From Streptomyces deccanensis (lineage in GTDB: Bacteria; Actinomycetota; Actinomycetes; Streptomycetales; Streptomycetaceae): a stretch of DNA of 64,000 nucleotides. Below are positions 44,132-52,397 of the stretch, one piece after another; within the stretch, counting starts at the first letter, position 1; each line of letters opens with the position of its first letter. Where the stretch lies: assembly GCF_022385335.1 (NCBI RefSeq), contig NZ_CP092431.1, positions 6,572,001 through 6,636,000 of the forward strand, in the 5' to 3' direction. The position numbers were made by a program, and so were the translations under genes. The notes below the pieces were generated by a model. It was given only the letters and a program-made list of their open reading frames with translations, did no database searches and had not been told where the DNA came from.

Positions 44132-44416
44132 ATGCGGGGAAGAGAGCTTCCGTATACCAGTGCGTTCGGCCAGCGTGACGCGATGGAGTACATGCAGGAG
44201 TGTTACGCAGACGAAGGGGTCGACCGCTCCGGGGAGCCAGCGGTACTGGTGCGCGCCAGCGCTGCCGGTAGTCGTGAGGTCTTCCACGGTAACGAGCACT
44301 GTGGCCTCATGGTCGGCGACGGACGACACCTAGTCGGTGCCAGTTGGATGCTGCTGGGCGATGCACGGGGTGTGAAGTATCGACCGTGCGAGCGCTGTGG
44401 ATCCCCCGCCACCTAG
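44132..44416 (+). CDS. small protein with Cys/His pairs, unknown function
   Basis: A 94-aa protein. The first half is helical and acidic (RDAMEYMQECYADEGVDRSG). The second half carries FHGNEHCGLMVGDG and a terminal RPCERCGSPAT; the H-x-x-x-HC and C-x-x-C pairs could bind one zinc. ATG 44132 is selected because GGAGG ends 6 nt upstream; ATG 44126 abuts the ribosome site. No family is recognised. Confidence 0.6.
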   Translation: MRGRELPYTSAFGQRDAMEYMQECYADEGVDRSGEPAVLVRASAAGSREVFHGNEHCGLMVGDGRHLVGASWMLLGDARGVKYRPCERCGSPAT

Positions 44417-44676
44417 ACCTCAACTGGCCGAGGCCACACCCTCGTGCTGTCCTCGGCAGACCGTCTCCGTTTCCGTCTCATTCAGCGCCGTTCACAGCCG
44501 TTCAGACGGGGCCGACGGCGGAAGCCGATCGCAGGGCCAGCCGCCCATGAACACAGGTGAACGGCCCTGTACGCGGCCCCACGAGGCACCACCACAGTTG
44601 GAAAGCGTGTTGGTGGGGCGGGTCCGAGGCGGACGCAGCGGTGACGGTGTCAGACCCCGATGCGAGCCTGGGCGGC

Positions 44677-45003
44677 ATGGAGACACATATTGCCCCTGAC
44701 AGCGGGGATGAGGAGCACGCCGTCATCGCCCACTTCCGGCTCGGCGGTGACGGCTTCGGCGATGTCGACCAGCGCGAGCGAATTTACGAAGCTGAAGAGG
44801 TGATGGAGGCAGCGACCGCGGAGGCAGGTGTCGGGGAGGTCGACGGGAACGAGTTCGGGGGCGGCGAAGCGGTCGTGTACGCCTACGGACCCGATGCCGA
44901 TGCTCTGTTCAAGGTCCTGGAGCCGACCCTGCGCAGCCTGCCGTTCCGGCCGGCGTACGTCCGTCTCCGGCGGGGCGACAACGAGGAGCGAGTGGATCTG
45001 TAG
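44677..45003 (+). CDS. small acidic protein, unknown function
   Basis: A 108-aa protein: DEEHAVIAHFRLGGDGFGDVDQRERIYEAEE, then a Gly-rich turn and FKVLEPTLRSLPFRPAYVRLRRGD. The alternating pattern suggests an alpha/beta sandwich of two related halves with a ferredoxin-like feel. ATG 44677 lacks a clear ribosome site; the frame is open upstream to 44557. It lies in the accessory block with no obvious partner. The 260-bp gap before it (44417-44676) shows nothing definite. Confidence 0.6.
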   Translation: METHIAPDSGDEEHAVIAHFRLGGDGFGDVDQRERIYEAEEVMEAATAEAGVGEVDGNEFGGGEAVVYAYGPDADALFKVLEPTLRSLPFRPAYVRLRRGDNEERVDL

Positions 45004-45075
45004 GCCTACCGAACGAAGTGGTGCGTTGGCGAACGACATCCTGTCCCAAGCGTTTGCCCAGCTCAGCGTCCGAAA

Positions 45076-45429
45076 GTGACGCACATGCTCGCAGCTTTCC
45101 AAGCTGAGAGCACTGGATCCGCGACAGCGTCCGGCCGTCGCGAGTTGCCGTGGACGAAGACGGGGCTGCCGCAGCACTGTGTAGATGCGGCGGTGACCTG
45201 TCACGATCAAGCTGTGGCCTACCTGTCGAAGATCGCAGATCGTCTGGACGCCGTCATGGACCTGGTGGGTCCGGTGATCGGCGTCATCGCGTTGGCCGTG
45301 GGCATCCAGACCTACCGTGACGGTGGATCTGTGGGTTGGCTCCTGGCGGGAGCGGCGCTACTCGTGATCAATCTGTTGGTGGCTTGGCGTCGGCTCTCCG
45401 GGCATCGGCGCCCGGATGCCTCGTCGTAG
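45076..45429 (+). CDS. small membrane protein, uncertain start
   Basis: Up to 117 aa. The C-terminal 70 residues look real: an amphipathic segment (AYLSKIADRLDAVMDLVG) then two hydrophobic helices (VGPVIGVIALAVGIQTYRDG and GWLLAGAALLVINLLVAWRRL). The N-terminal part reads less convincingly, and GTG 45214 could be the start. The 2-TM hairpin with a short amphipathic helix is unassigned to any family. Confidence 0.4.
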   Translation: MTHMLAAFQAESTGSATASGRRELPWTKTGLPQHCVDAAVTCHDQAVAYLSKIADRLDAVMDLVGPVIGVIALAVGIQTYRDGGSVGWLLAGAALLVINLLVAWRRLSGHRRPDASS

Positions 45430-45550
45430 CGACGCCAATCAAAAGGCTGTCCAGGCGGACCCGGCTGGCCCCTGGGTCAGTGCCTTCGGCCTGTGGTCGG
45501 GCAGATGCAGTCGCAGACGTAGACGGAGTGACAGGCATCCGTCGATCCAT

Positions 45551-45579
45551 CCATCTCCGCTGCTGAGCAGGGGAGATGG
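45551..45579. terminator. hairpin at the end of the accessory block
   Basis: CCATCTCC (45551-45558) pairs with GGAGATGG (45572-45579) around a 13-nt loop. It lies about 120 bp after the small membrane protein gene. Confidence 0.45.
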
Positions 45580-45602
45580 CCACTCGAGCCACTCATATGC
45601 TC

Positions 45603-45638
45603 TTGCAAGTAATATGCATACACCTGTTAAGGTCCTTA
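45603..45638 (+). promoter_or_regulatory. AT-rich control region of the TSUP gene
   Basis: An unusually AT-rich stretch for this genome. TTGCAA (45603-45608) could be a -35. TTGCA/TGCAT half-sites spaced as an inverted repeat lie within TTGCAAGTAATATGCAT, and the perfect palindrome TAAGG-T-CCTTA (45628-45638) overlaps the possible -10. The combination suggests an operator-controlled promoter about 55 bp before the start codon. Confidence 0.45.
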
Positions 45639-45690
45639 CGATCCGTCGGGGGTTTTCGGCGGGCTCGTCGGACGGCAGGGAAGGAACAGG

Positions 45691-46461
45691 ATGGATCCGG
45701 AGATAGTCGCCGCCCTTCTGGTGGCCGCGACCGCGGCCGGGTGGGTGGATGCCGTCGTGGGGGGCGGGGGGCTGATCCTGATTCCGACGTTGCTGGTGGC
45801 GTTTCCCGGCATGGCACCCGCCACCGTGCTGGGCACCAACAAGCTGACGGCGATCACCGGCACCAGCGTCGCCGCCGTCACCTATGCGCGGCGTACCAAA
45901 CTGGACCGGTCCGTGGCGCTGTCCGCGGCCGGACTCGCCGTCCCCTCCGCCGGGGTCGGCGCACTCTCCGCGTCGAGCCTGCCGGCCGACTGGTTCCGGC
46001 CGTTGATCATGGCCCTGCTCATCGGGGTGGCGGCGTTCGTGACGTTGCGCCCGAGCTTCGGATCCGTGATCGAGTCCGCCGACGCCGTCAGCCGGCGGCG
46101 GAGGCTGCTGTCCATCGGCGTGGCCGGCTGCGGCGTCGGCTTCTACGACGGTGTCTTCGGGCCCGGCGCCGGCACCTTCCTCATCATGAGCTTCACCGCC
46201 CTGCTGTCCATGGAGTTCCTCCAGAGCTCGGCCCTGGCGAAGATCGTGAACGTGGGGACCAACTTCGGCGCGCTCACGGTCTTCGCCGTGCAGGGCCACG
46301 TCCTGTGGACCCTCGGCGCGGGGATGGCCGTCTGTAATGTCGTGGGTGCCACCCTTGGGGCCCGGACGGCGTTGAAGCGGGGCTCCGGATTCGTCCGCGG
46401 TGTCCTGCTCGTGGTCGTCACCGCGTTGGTGATCAAACTCGCCATCGACCAGTTCGGATGA
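45691..46461 (+). CDS. TSUP (TauE/SafE) family permease
   Basis: A 256-aa membrane protein with about eight TM helices and the TauE/SafE repeat signature: GGGGLILIPTLL and LGTNKLTAITGT in the first half, FGPGAGTFLIMSF and KIVNVGTNFGAL in the second. The family exports or imports small sulfur- or carboxyl-containing organic anions such as sulfite and sulfoacetate; the substrate here is unknown. The ATG follows GGAACAGG. It marks the return from the accessory block to core-like sequence and is convergent with the Mut7-C gene. Confidence 0.9.
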   Translation: MDPEIVAALLVAATAAGWVDAVVGGGGLILIPTLLVAFPGMAPATVLGTNKLTAITGTSVAAVTYARRTKLDRSVALSAAGLAVPSAGVGALSASSLPADWFRPLIMALLIGVAAFVTLRPSFGSVIESADAVSRRRRLLSIGVAGCGVGFYDGVFGPGAGTFLIMSFTALLSMEFLQSSALAKIVNVGTNFGALTVFAVQGHVLWTLGAGMAVCNVVGATLGARTALKRGSGFVRGVLLVVVTALVIKLAIDQFG

Positions 46462-46483
46462 CGCCGACGCGCGTCATGACGGC

Positions 46484-47209
46484 TCACCCCCCGCGCGTCT
46501 CCAGCGCCTCCCGCACGATCGCCTCCAACTGCTCGTGGTGCGCGCCCTTCCAGTACGCCCGCCCGCACGAAGCGCACTGGGCGAACACGTCGTACGAGCG
46601 TTGCGTGCCGCCCTCCAGGCGGTCCGCCACCTGCTCCTTCGTCGCCGGGCGCAGCAGGCCGTTGCAGGCGGTGCAGCGGGTCCAGGGGTGGAGGTCCGGG
46701 GCGAACCGGGCCAGTACGTCCCGGAGTTGTTCGTCGGGCTGGGTGCTGTAGACGTACGCGCCGGCCCACAGTTCACGGCGTCGCAGCAGTCCCCGGTCGC
46801 GGCTGAGCATCACCCGTTGCTCGGCGGCGGAGAGCGCGGCCAGGGCTGGGTCGCCGATGTCCGTGGACTCGTACGCCGCGTCCACACCCAGCAGGCGCAA
46901 CCGGCGGGCGAGGGTGCCGAGGTGGACGTCGAGGAGGAAGCGGAGCGGGGCGCCCGGCACCTGCTGGGGGCGCTCCACCGGGCGTACGGTCACCGACTCG
47001 CCGTCCGCCGGGACGTGCGAGACCCGGACCTCGCGGCCGTCCACGACCAGTGCGCCCACCTCCGTCAGGGGTACGCCCAGGGACTCCACGACGTGGCCGA
47101 GCGTGGAAACCCCGTCGGTGGCCAGCGGCCTCGCCCCCGCACGGTGGGCGTGGGGGACGAACAGGGCCAGTTCGGGGGCGACTTCGATGCGGATCTCGGC
47201 GGGTTTCAC
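46484..47209 (-). CDS. Mut7-C RNase-domain protein with ubiquitin-like N-terminus
   Basis: A 241-aa protein. Residues about 1-85 form a beta-grasp domain (IRIEVAPELALFVP ending VRPVERPQQ). Residues about 88-235 form the Mut7-C PIN-like RNase domain (RFLLDVHLGTLARRLRLLGVDA, MLSRDRGLLRR) with a zinc ribbon CTACNG and CASCGRAYWKG. It is predicted to act on RNA by family; no experimental role is known to me. GTG 47209 has only a weak ribosome site. It lies downstream of tetR on the same strand, 33 bp apart, and is possibly cotranscribed. Confidence 0.87.
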   Translation of the reverse strand: MKPAEIRIEVAPELALFVPHAHRAGARPLATDGVSTLGHVVESLGVPLTEVGALVVDGREVRVSHVPADGESVTVRPVERPQQVPGAPLRFLLDVHLGTLARRLRLLGVDAAYESTDIGDPALAALSAAEQRVMLSRDRGLLRRRELWAGAYVYSTQPDEQLRDVLARFAPDLHPWTRCTACNGLLRPATKEQVADRLEGGTQRSYDVFAQCASCGRAYWKGAHHEQLEAIVREALETRGG

Positions 47210-47242
47210 CTGGTCAGGATGGCACGGGAGAGGGGCGCGGGT

Positions 47243-47935
47243 TCAGCGGTTTTCCGTGCCGAGGCCGTGCTGCAGGGTGTGCAGGGTGCGGTCCACCAGG
47301 TCGGCGACGTCGTCGCGGTGGTCGTTCTCCGCCCAGTACAGCGACGTTTCCATCAGGCCGCCGATCAGGGACGTCGCCCAGACCCTGACCTCCAGGTCGT
47401 CCGGGTCGCGGCCGGTGCGTTCGCCGATCGCGGTGCGCAGGATTCGGCCCGTGACCGACATGCTCTCCAGCATGCGCGCACGCACGGCCGGGACCTGCAC
47501 CATCAGCCGGGTACGCAGGCGGACGGCCTCCCCGTCCTCCTCGACGCCGGTGCGGACGGCCTCCCGCATCACGTGCCGGACGCTGTCCGGCCAGGGTTCG
47601 TCCGCCGGGCGGGCCCGTAGGTCCTCCAGGAGGATCGGGGCGTATTCGTCGGTGAGGACGATGTCCTCCTTGGTCGGGAAGTAGCGGAAGACGGTCGACG
47701 GCGAGACCTCGGCCCGGTCGGCGATCTGCTCGATCGTCGTGGCGTCGTAGCCCTGCTCCCGGACCAGTGCGTACATCGCGGAGCGGATCGCCTCGCGCGT
47801 CTTGATCTTCTTCCGCTCACGCAGCCCGAGCCGGGGGCGGTCGGCGGGGGGAGTGGGAGGGGTGGGGGGATCGAGAGCGGTAGGGGGAGCGGGCGGGCTG
47901 GGGCGTGCGGCCGTCATGCGGTCATTGTCGGGCAT
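47243..47935 (-). CDS. TetR-family transcriptional regulator
   Basis: A 230-aa repressor-type protein. After a Pro-rich N-terminus, the HTH (about residues 42-88) reads IRSAMYALVREQGYDATTIEQIADRAEVSPSTVFRYFPTKEDIV. The ligand-binding domain is helical, with a C-terminal WATSLIGGLMETSLYWAEND. A dyad 22-54 bp upstream of the ATG is a likely autoregulatory operator. No transporter is adjacent; the downstream Mut7-C gene may be in the same transcript. Confidence 0.92.
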   Translation of the reverse strand: MPDNDRMTAARPSPPAPPTALDPPTPPTPPADRPRLGLRERKKIKTREAIRSAMYALVREQGYDATTIEQIADRAEVSPSTVFRYFPTKEDIVLTDEYAPILLEDLRARPADEPWPDSVRHVMREAVRTGVEEDGEAVRLRTRLMVQVPAVRARMLESMSVTGRILRTAIGERTGRDPDDLEVRVWATSLIGGLMETSLYWAENDHRDDVADLVDRTLHTLQHGLGTENR

Positions 47936-47957
47936 GATCTTGGGCGCGGCCAGATGA

Positions 47958-47989
47958 TGACAGTGACTCGCACACGGGAGTGACTGTCA
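47958..47989. promoter_or_regulatory. dyad operator upstream of tetR
   Basis: TGACAGTGACTC (47958-47969) and GAGTGACTGTCA (47978-47989) are complementary at 11 of 12 positions with an 8-bp spacer. The inner halves also contain GTGAC/GTCAC palindromes. The site lies just upstream of the TetR start codon. Confidence 0.65.
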
Positions 47990-48063
47990 CTGTGGGGTCC
48001 GTCGGCACGGAAATGGCCACGGCTCGGAAGCCGTGGCCAGGAAGCGGAGGGCGGGTCCGCGCG

Positions 48064-48822
48064 TCATGCGTGCTGGTACGCCACCAGCGAGATGCCCACG
48101 TAGTGCGTGATGAACGCCGCCAGGGTCAGGGAGTGGAAGACCTCGTGGAAGCCGAACCAGCGCGGTGAGGGGTCCGGGCGCTTGAGGCCGTAGATGACGC
48201 CGCCGATGCTGTAGAGGACGCCGCCGACGATCACCAGGACGAGGACCGCGATGCCGCCGGTGCGCATGAAGTCGGGCAGGAAGAAGACCGCCGCCCAGCC
48301 CATCGCGATGTAGCAGGGGGTGTAGAGCCAGCGCGGGGCGCCGACCCAGAAGACCCGGAAGATGATGCCCGCGAGCGCCGCCGCCCAGATGCCCCACAGC
48401 AGCCACTGTCCCTTGGCGCCCGGCAGGAGCAGCATCGTCAGCGGGGTGTAGGTGCCCGCGATGATCAGGAAGATGTTGGCGTGATCCAGCCTGCGCAGGA
48501 TGCCGTCCATGCGGGGGCTCCAGTCGCCCCGGTGGTACAGCGCGCTCACGCCGAACAGCAGGCAGGCGGTGAGCGTGAAGATCCCGCAGGCGATGCGTCC
48601 GCGGGTGGAACCCGCGAGAGCGGTGAGCACCAGGCCGGCCACGAGCACGGCCGGGAACATACCGAGATGGAGCCAGCCCCGGAGTTTGGGCTTGATCTCA
48701 TCGGTGATCTGGTGGATCTCGTCGGTGATCTGGTGGGCGATCTGATGCGGCATGGATCGCGTGTCGGATGAGCGGCCCTCGGCCGGCGTCTTGGTGTGCG
48801 CATCGGGGACGGACGCAGTCAT
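48064..48822 (-). CDS. hemolysin III family (PAQR-like) membrane protein
   Basis: A 252-aa protein with seven TM helices after a cytoplasmic N-terminus. Family signatures are SALYHR, RRLDHANIFLIIAGTYTP and FHEVFHSLTLAAFITHY, whose Ser/His/Asp residues form the putative metal site of PAQR/CREST hydrolases. The N-terminus contains a short internal repeat (HQITDEIHQITDEI). ATG 48822 is chosen; ATG 48831 is nearer to a TAGGTA box that could drive a leaderless or very short-leader mRNA. The biological role in Streptomyces is not established. Confidence 0.88.
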   Translation of the reverse strand: MTASVPDAHTKTPAEGRSSDTRSMPHQIAHQITDEIHQITDEIKPKLRGWLHLGMFPAVLVAGLVLTALAGSTRGRIACGIFTLTACLLFGVSALYHRGDWSPRMDGILRRLDHANIFLIIAGTYTPLTMLLLPGAKGQWLLWGIWAAALAGIIFRVFWVGAPRWLYTPCYIAMGWAAVFFLPDFMRTGGIAVLVLVIVGGVLYSIGGVIYGLKRPDPSPRWFGFHEVFHSLTLAAFITHYVGISLVAYQHA

Positions 48823-48837
48823 GTCTTGCATCGTACC

Positions 48838-48857
48838 TACGGAGCCGTAACTTACGG
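48838..48857. promoter_or_regulatory. TACGG palindrome at the hemolysin III promoter
   Basis: The perfect palindrome TACGGAGCCGTA (48838-48849), followed by a third half-site TTACGG (48852-48857), overlaps the presumed -10 region of the hemolysin III gene. It resembles a TetR-type operator; the cognate regulator is unknown. Confidence 0.5.
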
Positions 48858-49172
48858 GAGCGTGCGGGCTGTTCGCGCGTACGGAAGTGGCCATCATCTC
48901 ACGCGGAGGGCGCAAGCGGGATACCCGAGCACACCTCTGGGCACCCATGGTGAACGCGTGGTGACGCAGGGAAACCTCCAGGGCGACATCGGGGGAGTGG
49001 CGATGGTCACGATGCTCACGTGTGCGGCCCTCTGGACAGATGGGCACTCCCGTCGGATGATCAAATGAGTGCGGTCGGCACCGGATGAGCGCCAAGGCGT
49101 CACCGATGAAGCATCCGGGTCGCAGCCCCCACGGGGCCTCCAACAAAAAATCCCTCATTTTTAGGAGCAATC
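48858..49172. other. intergenic region upstream of PEP carboxykinase
   Basis: About 315 bp containing the divergent promoters of the hemolysin III and PEPCK genes. An AT-rich segment (AACAAAAAATCCCTCATTTT, 49142-49161) directly precedes the TTAGGAGC ribosome site. No gene is supported and no clear operator was found. Confidence 0.45.
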
Positions 49173-50999
49173 GTGGCGCGCGACATCGCGGCTCCCCCTT
49201 CCACCGTCCCGACCACCCACCGAGAACTCGTGGCGTGGGTGAACGAGATCGCCGAACTGACCGAGCCGGACAACGTGGTCTGGTGCGACGGATCCGAGGC
49301 CGAGTACGAGCGCCTGTGCGGGGAGCTCGTCGAGAAGGGCACCTTCCGGAAACTCGACCCGATCAAGCGCCCGAACTCCTACTACGCCGCGTCCGACCCG
49401 ACCGATGTCGCCCGGGTCGAGGACCGTACGTTCATCTGTTCGGAGAAGGAGGAGGACGCGGGTCCGACCAACCACTGGAAGGCTCCCGCCGAGATGCGGG
49501 AGATCTTCCAGGGCGAGAAGGGCCTGTTCCGGGGCTCGATGCGCGGCCGGACGATGTACGTCGTCCCGTTCTGCATGGGCCCGCTCGGCTCCCCGCTCTC
49601 CGCCATCGGCGTCGAGATCACCGACTCCGCGTACGTCGCCGTCTCCATGCGCACCATGACCCGGATGGGACAGCCGGTGCTGGACGAGCTCGGCTCCGAG
49701 GGCTTCTTCGTGAAGGCCGTGCACACCCTCGGCGCCCCGCTGGAGCCCGGCCAGGCCGACGTGCCGTGGCCCTGCAACACCACCAAGTACATCTCCCACT
49801 TCCCCGAGAGCCGCGAGATCTGGTCGTACGGCTCCGGGTACGGCGGCAACGCGCTGCTCGGCAAGAAGTGCTACGCCCTGCGCATCGCCTCGGTGATGGC
49901 ACGCGACGAGGGCTGGCTGGCCGAGCACATGCTGATCCTCAAACTGACGCCCCCGCAGGGCGAGTCCAAGTACGTGGCGGCCGCCTTCCCGTCGGCCTGC
50001 GGCAAGACGAACCTCGCGATGCTGGAGCCGACGATCTCCGGCTGGACCGTCGAGACGATCGGCGACGACATCGCGTGGATGCGCTTCGGCGAGGACGGAC
50101 AGCTCTACGCCATCAACCCCGAGGCCGGGTTCTTCGGCGTCGCGCCCGGCACCGGTGAGCACACCAACGCCAACGCGATGAAGACGCTCTGGGGCAACTC
50201 CGTCTTCACCAACGTCGCCCTGACCGACGACAACGACATCTGGTGGGAGGGGATGACGGAGGAGACTCCGGCGCACCTCACCGACTGGAAGGGCAACGAC
50301 TGGACGCCGTCCTCCGGGACGCCGGCCGCCCACCCCAACGCTCGCTTCACGGTGCCGGCGGCGCAGTGCCCGATCATCGCGCCCGAGTGGGAGAACCCCA
50401 AGGGCGTGCCGATCTCGGCGATCCTCTTCGGCGGCCGCCGCGCCACGGCGGTGCCGCTGGTGACGGAGTCCTTCGACTGGAACCACGGCGTGTTCCTGGG
50501 CGCGAACGTCGCCTCCGAGAAGACCGCCGCCGCCGAGGGCAAGGTCGGCGAACTGCGCCGCGACCCCTTCGCGATGCTGCCCTTCTGCGGCTACAACATG
50601 GGCGACTACATGGGCCACTGGGTCGACGTCGCCAAGGGCAAGGACCAGTCCAAGCTGCCGAAGATCTACTACGTCAACTGGTTCCGCAAGAACGACGAGG
50701 GCAAGTTCGTGTGGCCCGGGTTCGGCGAGAACAGCCGGGTCCTGAAGTGGATCGTGGACCGGCTCGACGGCAAGGCGGACGGGGTGGAGACGCCGATCGG
50801 CATCCTGCCGACGGCCGAGGCCCTGGACACGGACGGGCTGGACCTGTCCTCCTCCGACCTGGACTTCCTGCTGACCGTCGACAAGGAGGTGTGGCGGGAG
50901 GAGGCGGCGCTCGTGCCCGAACACCTCAACACCTTCGGTGATCACACGCCGAAGGAGCTGTGGGACGAGTACCGGGCGCTGGTGAGCCGCCTGGGCTGA
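49173..50999 (+). CDS. pckG: phosphoenolpyruvate carboxykinase (GTP)
   Basis: Interconverts oxaloacetate + GTP with PEP + CO2 + GDP, linking the TCA cycle to gluconeogenesis. The 608-aa protein matches the GTP-dependent class: the P-loop FPSACGKTN contains the class-specific reactive Cys276 and Lys278. Substrate and metal residues lie in [16 protein letters not shown] and the omega-loop region [17 protein letters not shown] 49173 follows AGGAG with 5 nt spacing. A U-rich terminator follows, so the gene is monocistronic. Confidence 0.97.
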   Translation: MARDIAAPPSTVPTTHRELVAWVNEIAELTEPDNVVWCDGSEAEYERLCGELVEKGTFRKLDPIKRPNSYYAASDPTDVARVEDRTFICSEKEEDAGPTNHWKAPAEMREIFQGEKGLFRGSMRGRTMYVVPFCMGPLGSPLSAIGVEITDSAYVAVSMRTMTRMGQPVLDELGSEGFFVKAVHTLGAPLEPGQADVPWPCNTTKYISHFPESREIWSYGSGYGGNALLGKKCYALRIASVMARDEGWLAEHMLILKLTPPQGESKYVAAAFPSACGKTNLAMLEPTISGWTVETIGDDIAWMRFGEDGQLYAINPEAGFFGVAPGTGEHTNANAMKTLWGNSVFTNVALTDDNDIWWEGMTEETPAHLTDWKGNDWTPSSGTPAAHPNARFTVPAAQCPIIAPEWENPKGVPISAILFGGRRATAVPLVTESFDWNHGVFLGANVASEKTAAAEGKVGELRRDPFAMLPFCGYNMGDYMGHWVDVAKGKDQSKLPKIYYVNWFRKNDEGKFVWPGFGENSRVLKWIVDRLDGKADGVETPIGILPTAEALDTDGLDLSSSDLDFLLTVDKEVWREEAALVPEHLNTFGDHTPKELWDEYRALVSRLG

Positions 51000-51015
51000 C
51001 GCCCCCTTCTGCTCC

Positions 51016-51078
51016 GCGACCGGCCGGATATGGGTTGCCCTGACCAGCGACGTCTCCTCGGCCGGTCGCGGATTTTTT
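51016..51078 (+). terminator. pckG intrinsic terminator
   Basis: An 11-bp stem (GCGACCGGCCG / CGGCCGGTCGC) with a 32-nt loop is followed by GGATTTTTT. It is one of the few U-run terminators in the window. Confidence 0.82.
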
Positions 51079-51156
51079 GTGCGCGGTTATTTCATGGACG
51101 CCTGAGAGCTCGGGAGTTTCGGGTTCGTTGCCGGGTGCGGGTCCGGTGGGGCTTCT

Positions 51157-51251
51157 CGCGCAGTTCCCCGCGCCCCTAAAAGAACAGGCCCTGCGGGCCT
51201 GAAAAGCACGGGGCGCAGCCCCTGCTTTTCAGGGGCGCGGGGAACTGCGCG
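51157..51251. repeat. long intergenic palindrome (repeat-family copy 4)
   Basis: Outer arms 51157-51177 and 51231-51251 (21 bp, perfect, core CGCGCAGTTCCCCGCG) enclose two smaller hairpins. One is CAGGCCC-TGC-GGGCCTG (51185-51201); the other is an imperfect GAAAAGCA/TGCTTTTC hairpin (51201-51230). It sits in the 408-bp gap between pckG and the Ser/Thr kinase gene. The rest of the gap holds the pckG terminator and G-rich sequence. Confidence 0.8.
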
Positions 51252-51407
51252 ACCAGCCCCCACCGGACGGACGCTTGGGGGTCGAAGGGGCGCAGCCCCT
51301 TCAGGATGGGACGGGTAGGGGCGGAGGGGGCGAAAAGGGCTGCCGCGCACCGGATTTCGCGGGACACTCGGGACATCCGCACCGAACCCCGAAACGAGGT
51401 GACCGGG

Positions 51408-52397
51408 GTGCGCACACCCATAAGTGACCCCATGAAGATCGGCCCGTACAAAATAGTCGGCCGCCTCGGCTCCGGCGGCATGGGCTGGGTCTACCTGGGC
51501 CGCTCACCCGCCGGCCGAGAGTTCGCCGTCAAGGTCGCCCGCCCCGAACTCGCCGCCGAACCCGAGTTCCGCGAACGTTTCGCCCGCGAGGTCGCCGCCG
51601 CCCGCGTGGTCAGCGGGGCCTACACCGCCGCCGTCGTCGACGCCGACCCCACCGCCGAACTCCCCTGGCTGGCCACGCTGTACGTCCCCGGCCCCTCCCT
51701 CGCGGAAGCGGTCCGCGCCGACGGCCCCCTCCCCGAGGCCCAGGTCCGCCCCCTCGGCGCCGGCCTCGTCGAGGCGTTGCAGGCCATCCACGCCGCCCAT
51801 GTGATCCACCGCGACCTCAAGCCGGCGAACGTGCTGCTCGCCCAGGACGGCCCCCGCGTCATCGACTTCGGCATCTCCCGCGTGGACGGCGCCCCCGGCC
51901 TCACCCGCGTCGGCGTCGTCGTCGGCACCCCGTCGTTCATGTCGCCCGAGCAGATCCGCGGCGACCGCGTCGGCCCGCCGAGCGACGTGTTCTCCCTGGG
52001 CGGGGTCCTGGTGTACGCGCTCACCGGCCGCCCACCGCACGGCAGCGGGGAGGGCGTGCGCGTCGAGGTCGTCCGGGGAGAGCCCCGGCTCGACGGCGTA
52101 CCGCCGGGACTGCGGCCCGTCATCGCCCGCTGTCTGGCCAAGCGACCCGAGGACCGGCCCCGACTGGCCGTGATCCTGGCCGAGTTGGTGGAGGAGGAGA
52201 CACGCGTCGAGGCATGGCCGCCGCCGCAGGTGGCGCGGACCATCGAGGTGCGGTACGAGGAACTGAGAGAGCGCCATCTGAGCCGTACGACGAGTGAGTC
52301 CGTCCCCTCCTGTCTGCTGCTGCACGCGCAGGCGCTGCTCGACGCCGGGCTGACCGACGCCATGGTCGCCGGGGCGGTGGTCCGTGACGCTTCCTGA
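51408..52397 (+). CDS. Ser/Thr protein kinase (PknB-like, soluble)
   Basis: A 329-aa Hanks-type kinase. Domains in order: Gly-rich loop LGSGGMGWVYLG, ATP Lys42 in FAVKV, catalytic loop HRDLKPAN (Asp136), Asp153 in DFGIS, activation segment ending GTPSFMSPEQ, and the C-lobe to about residue 275. A tail of about 50 residues shows no PASTA or TM segment, so it is cytoplasmic. GTG 51408 follows GAGG at 8 nt; ATG 51432 is a shorter option. The next gene starts inside its last codons, so the two are coupled. It heads a locus with a second, atypical kinase and a PP2C phosphatase. Confidence 0.92.
   Translation: MRTPISDPMKIGPYKIVGRLGSGGMGWVYLGRSPAGREFAVKVARPELAAEPEFRERFAREVAAARVVSGAYTAAVVDADPTAELPWLATLYVPGPSLAEAVRADGPLPEAQVRPLGAGLVEALQAIHAAHVIHRDLKPANVLLAQDGPRVIDFGISRVDGAPGLTRVGVVVGTPSFMSPEQIRGDRVGPPSDVFSLGGVLVYALTGRPPHGSGEGVRVEVVRGEPRLDGVPPGLRPVIARCLAKRPEDRPRLAVILAELVEEETRVEAWPPPQVARTIEVRYEELRERHLSRTTSESVPSCLLLHAQALLDAGLTDAMVAGAVVRDAS

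Noticed and set aside
43994..44329. Minus-strand 111-codon frame in the accessory block
   Set aside because: It is mostly opposite the 94-aa gene that has a good GGAGG site, and lacks a ribosome site of its own.
39740..45640. Integrative element with tRNA attachment site
   Set aside because: No tRNA-like cloverleaf, integrase or flanking direct repeat could be recognised; only the IS630 unit has defined ends.
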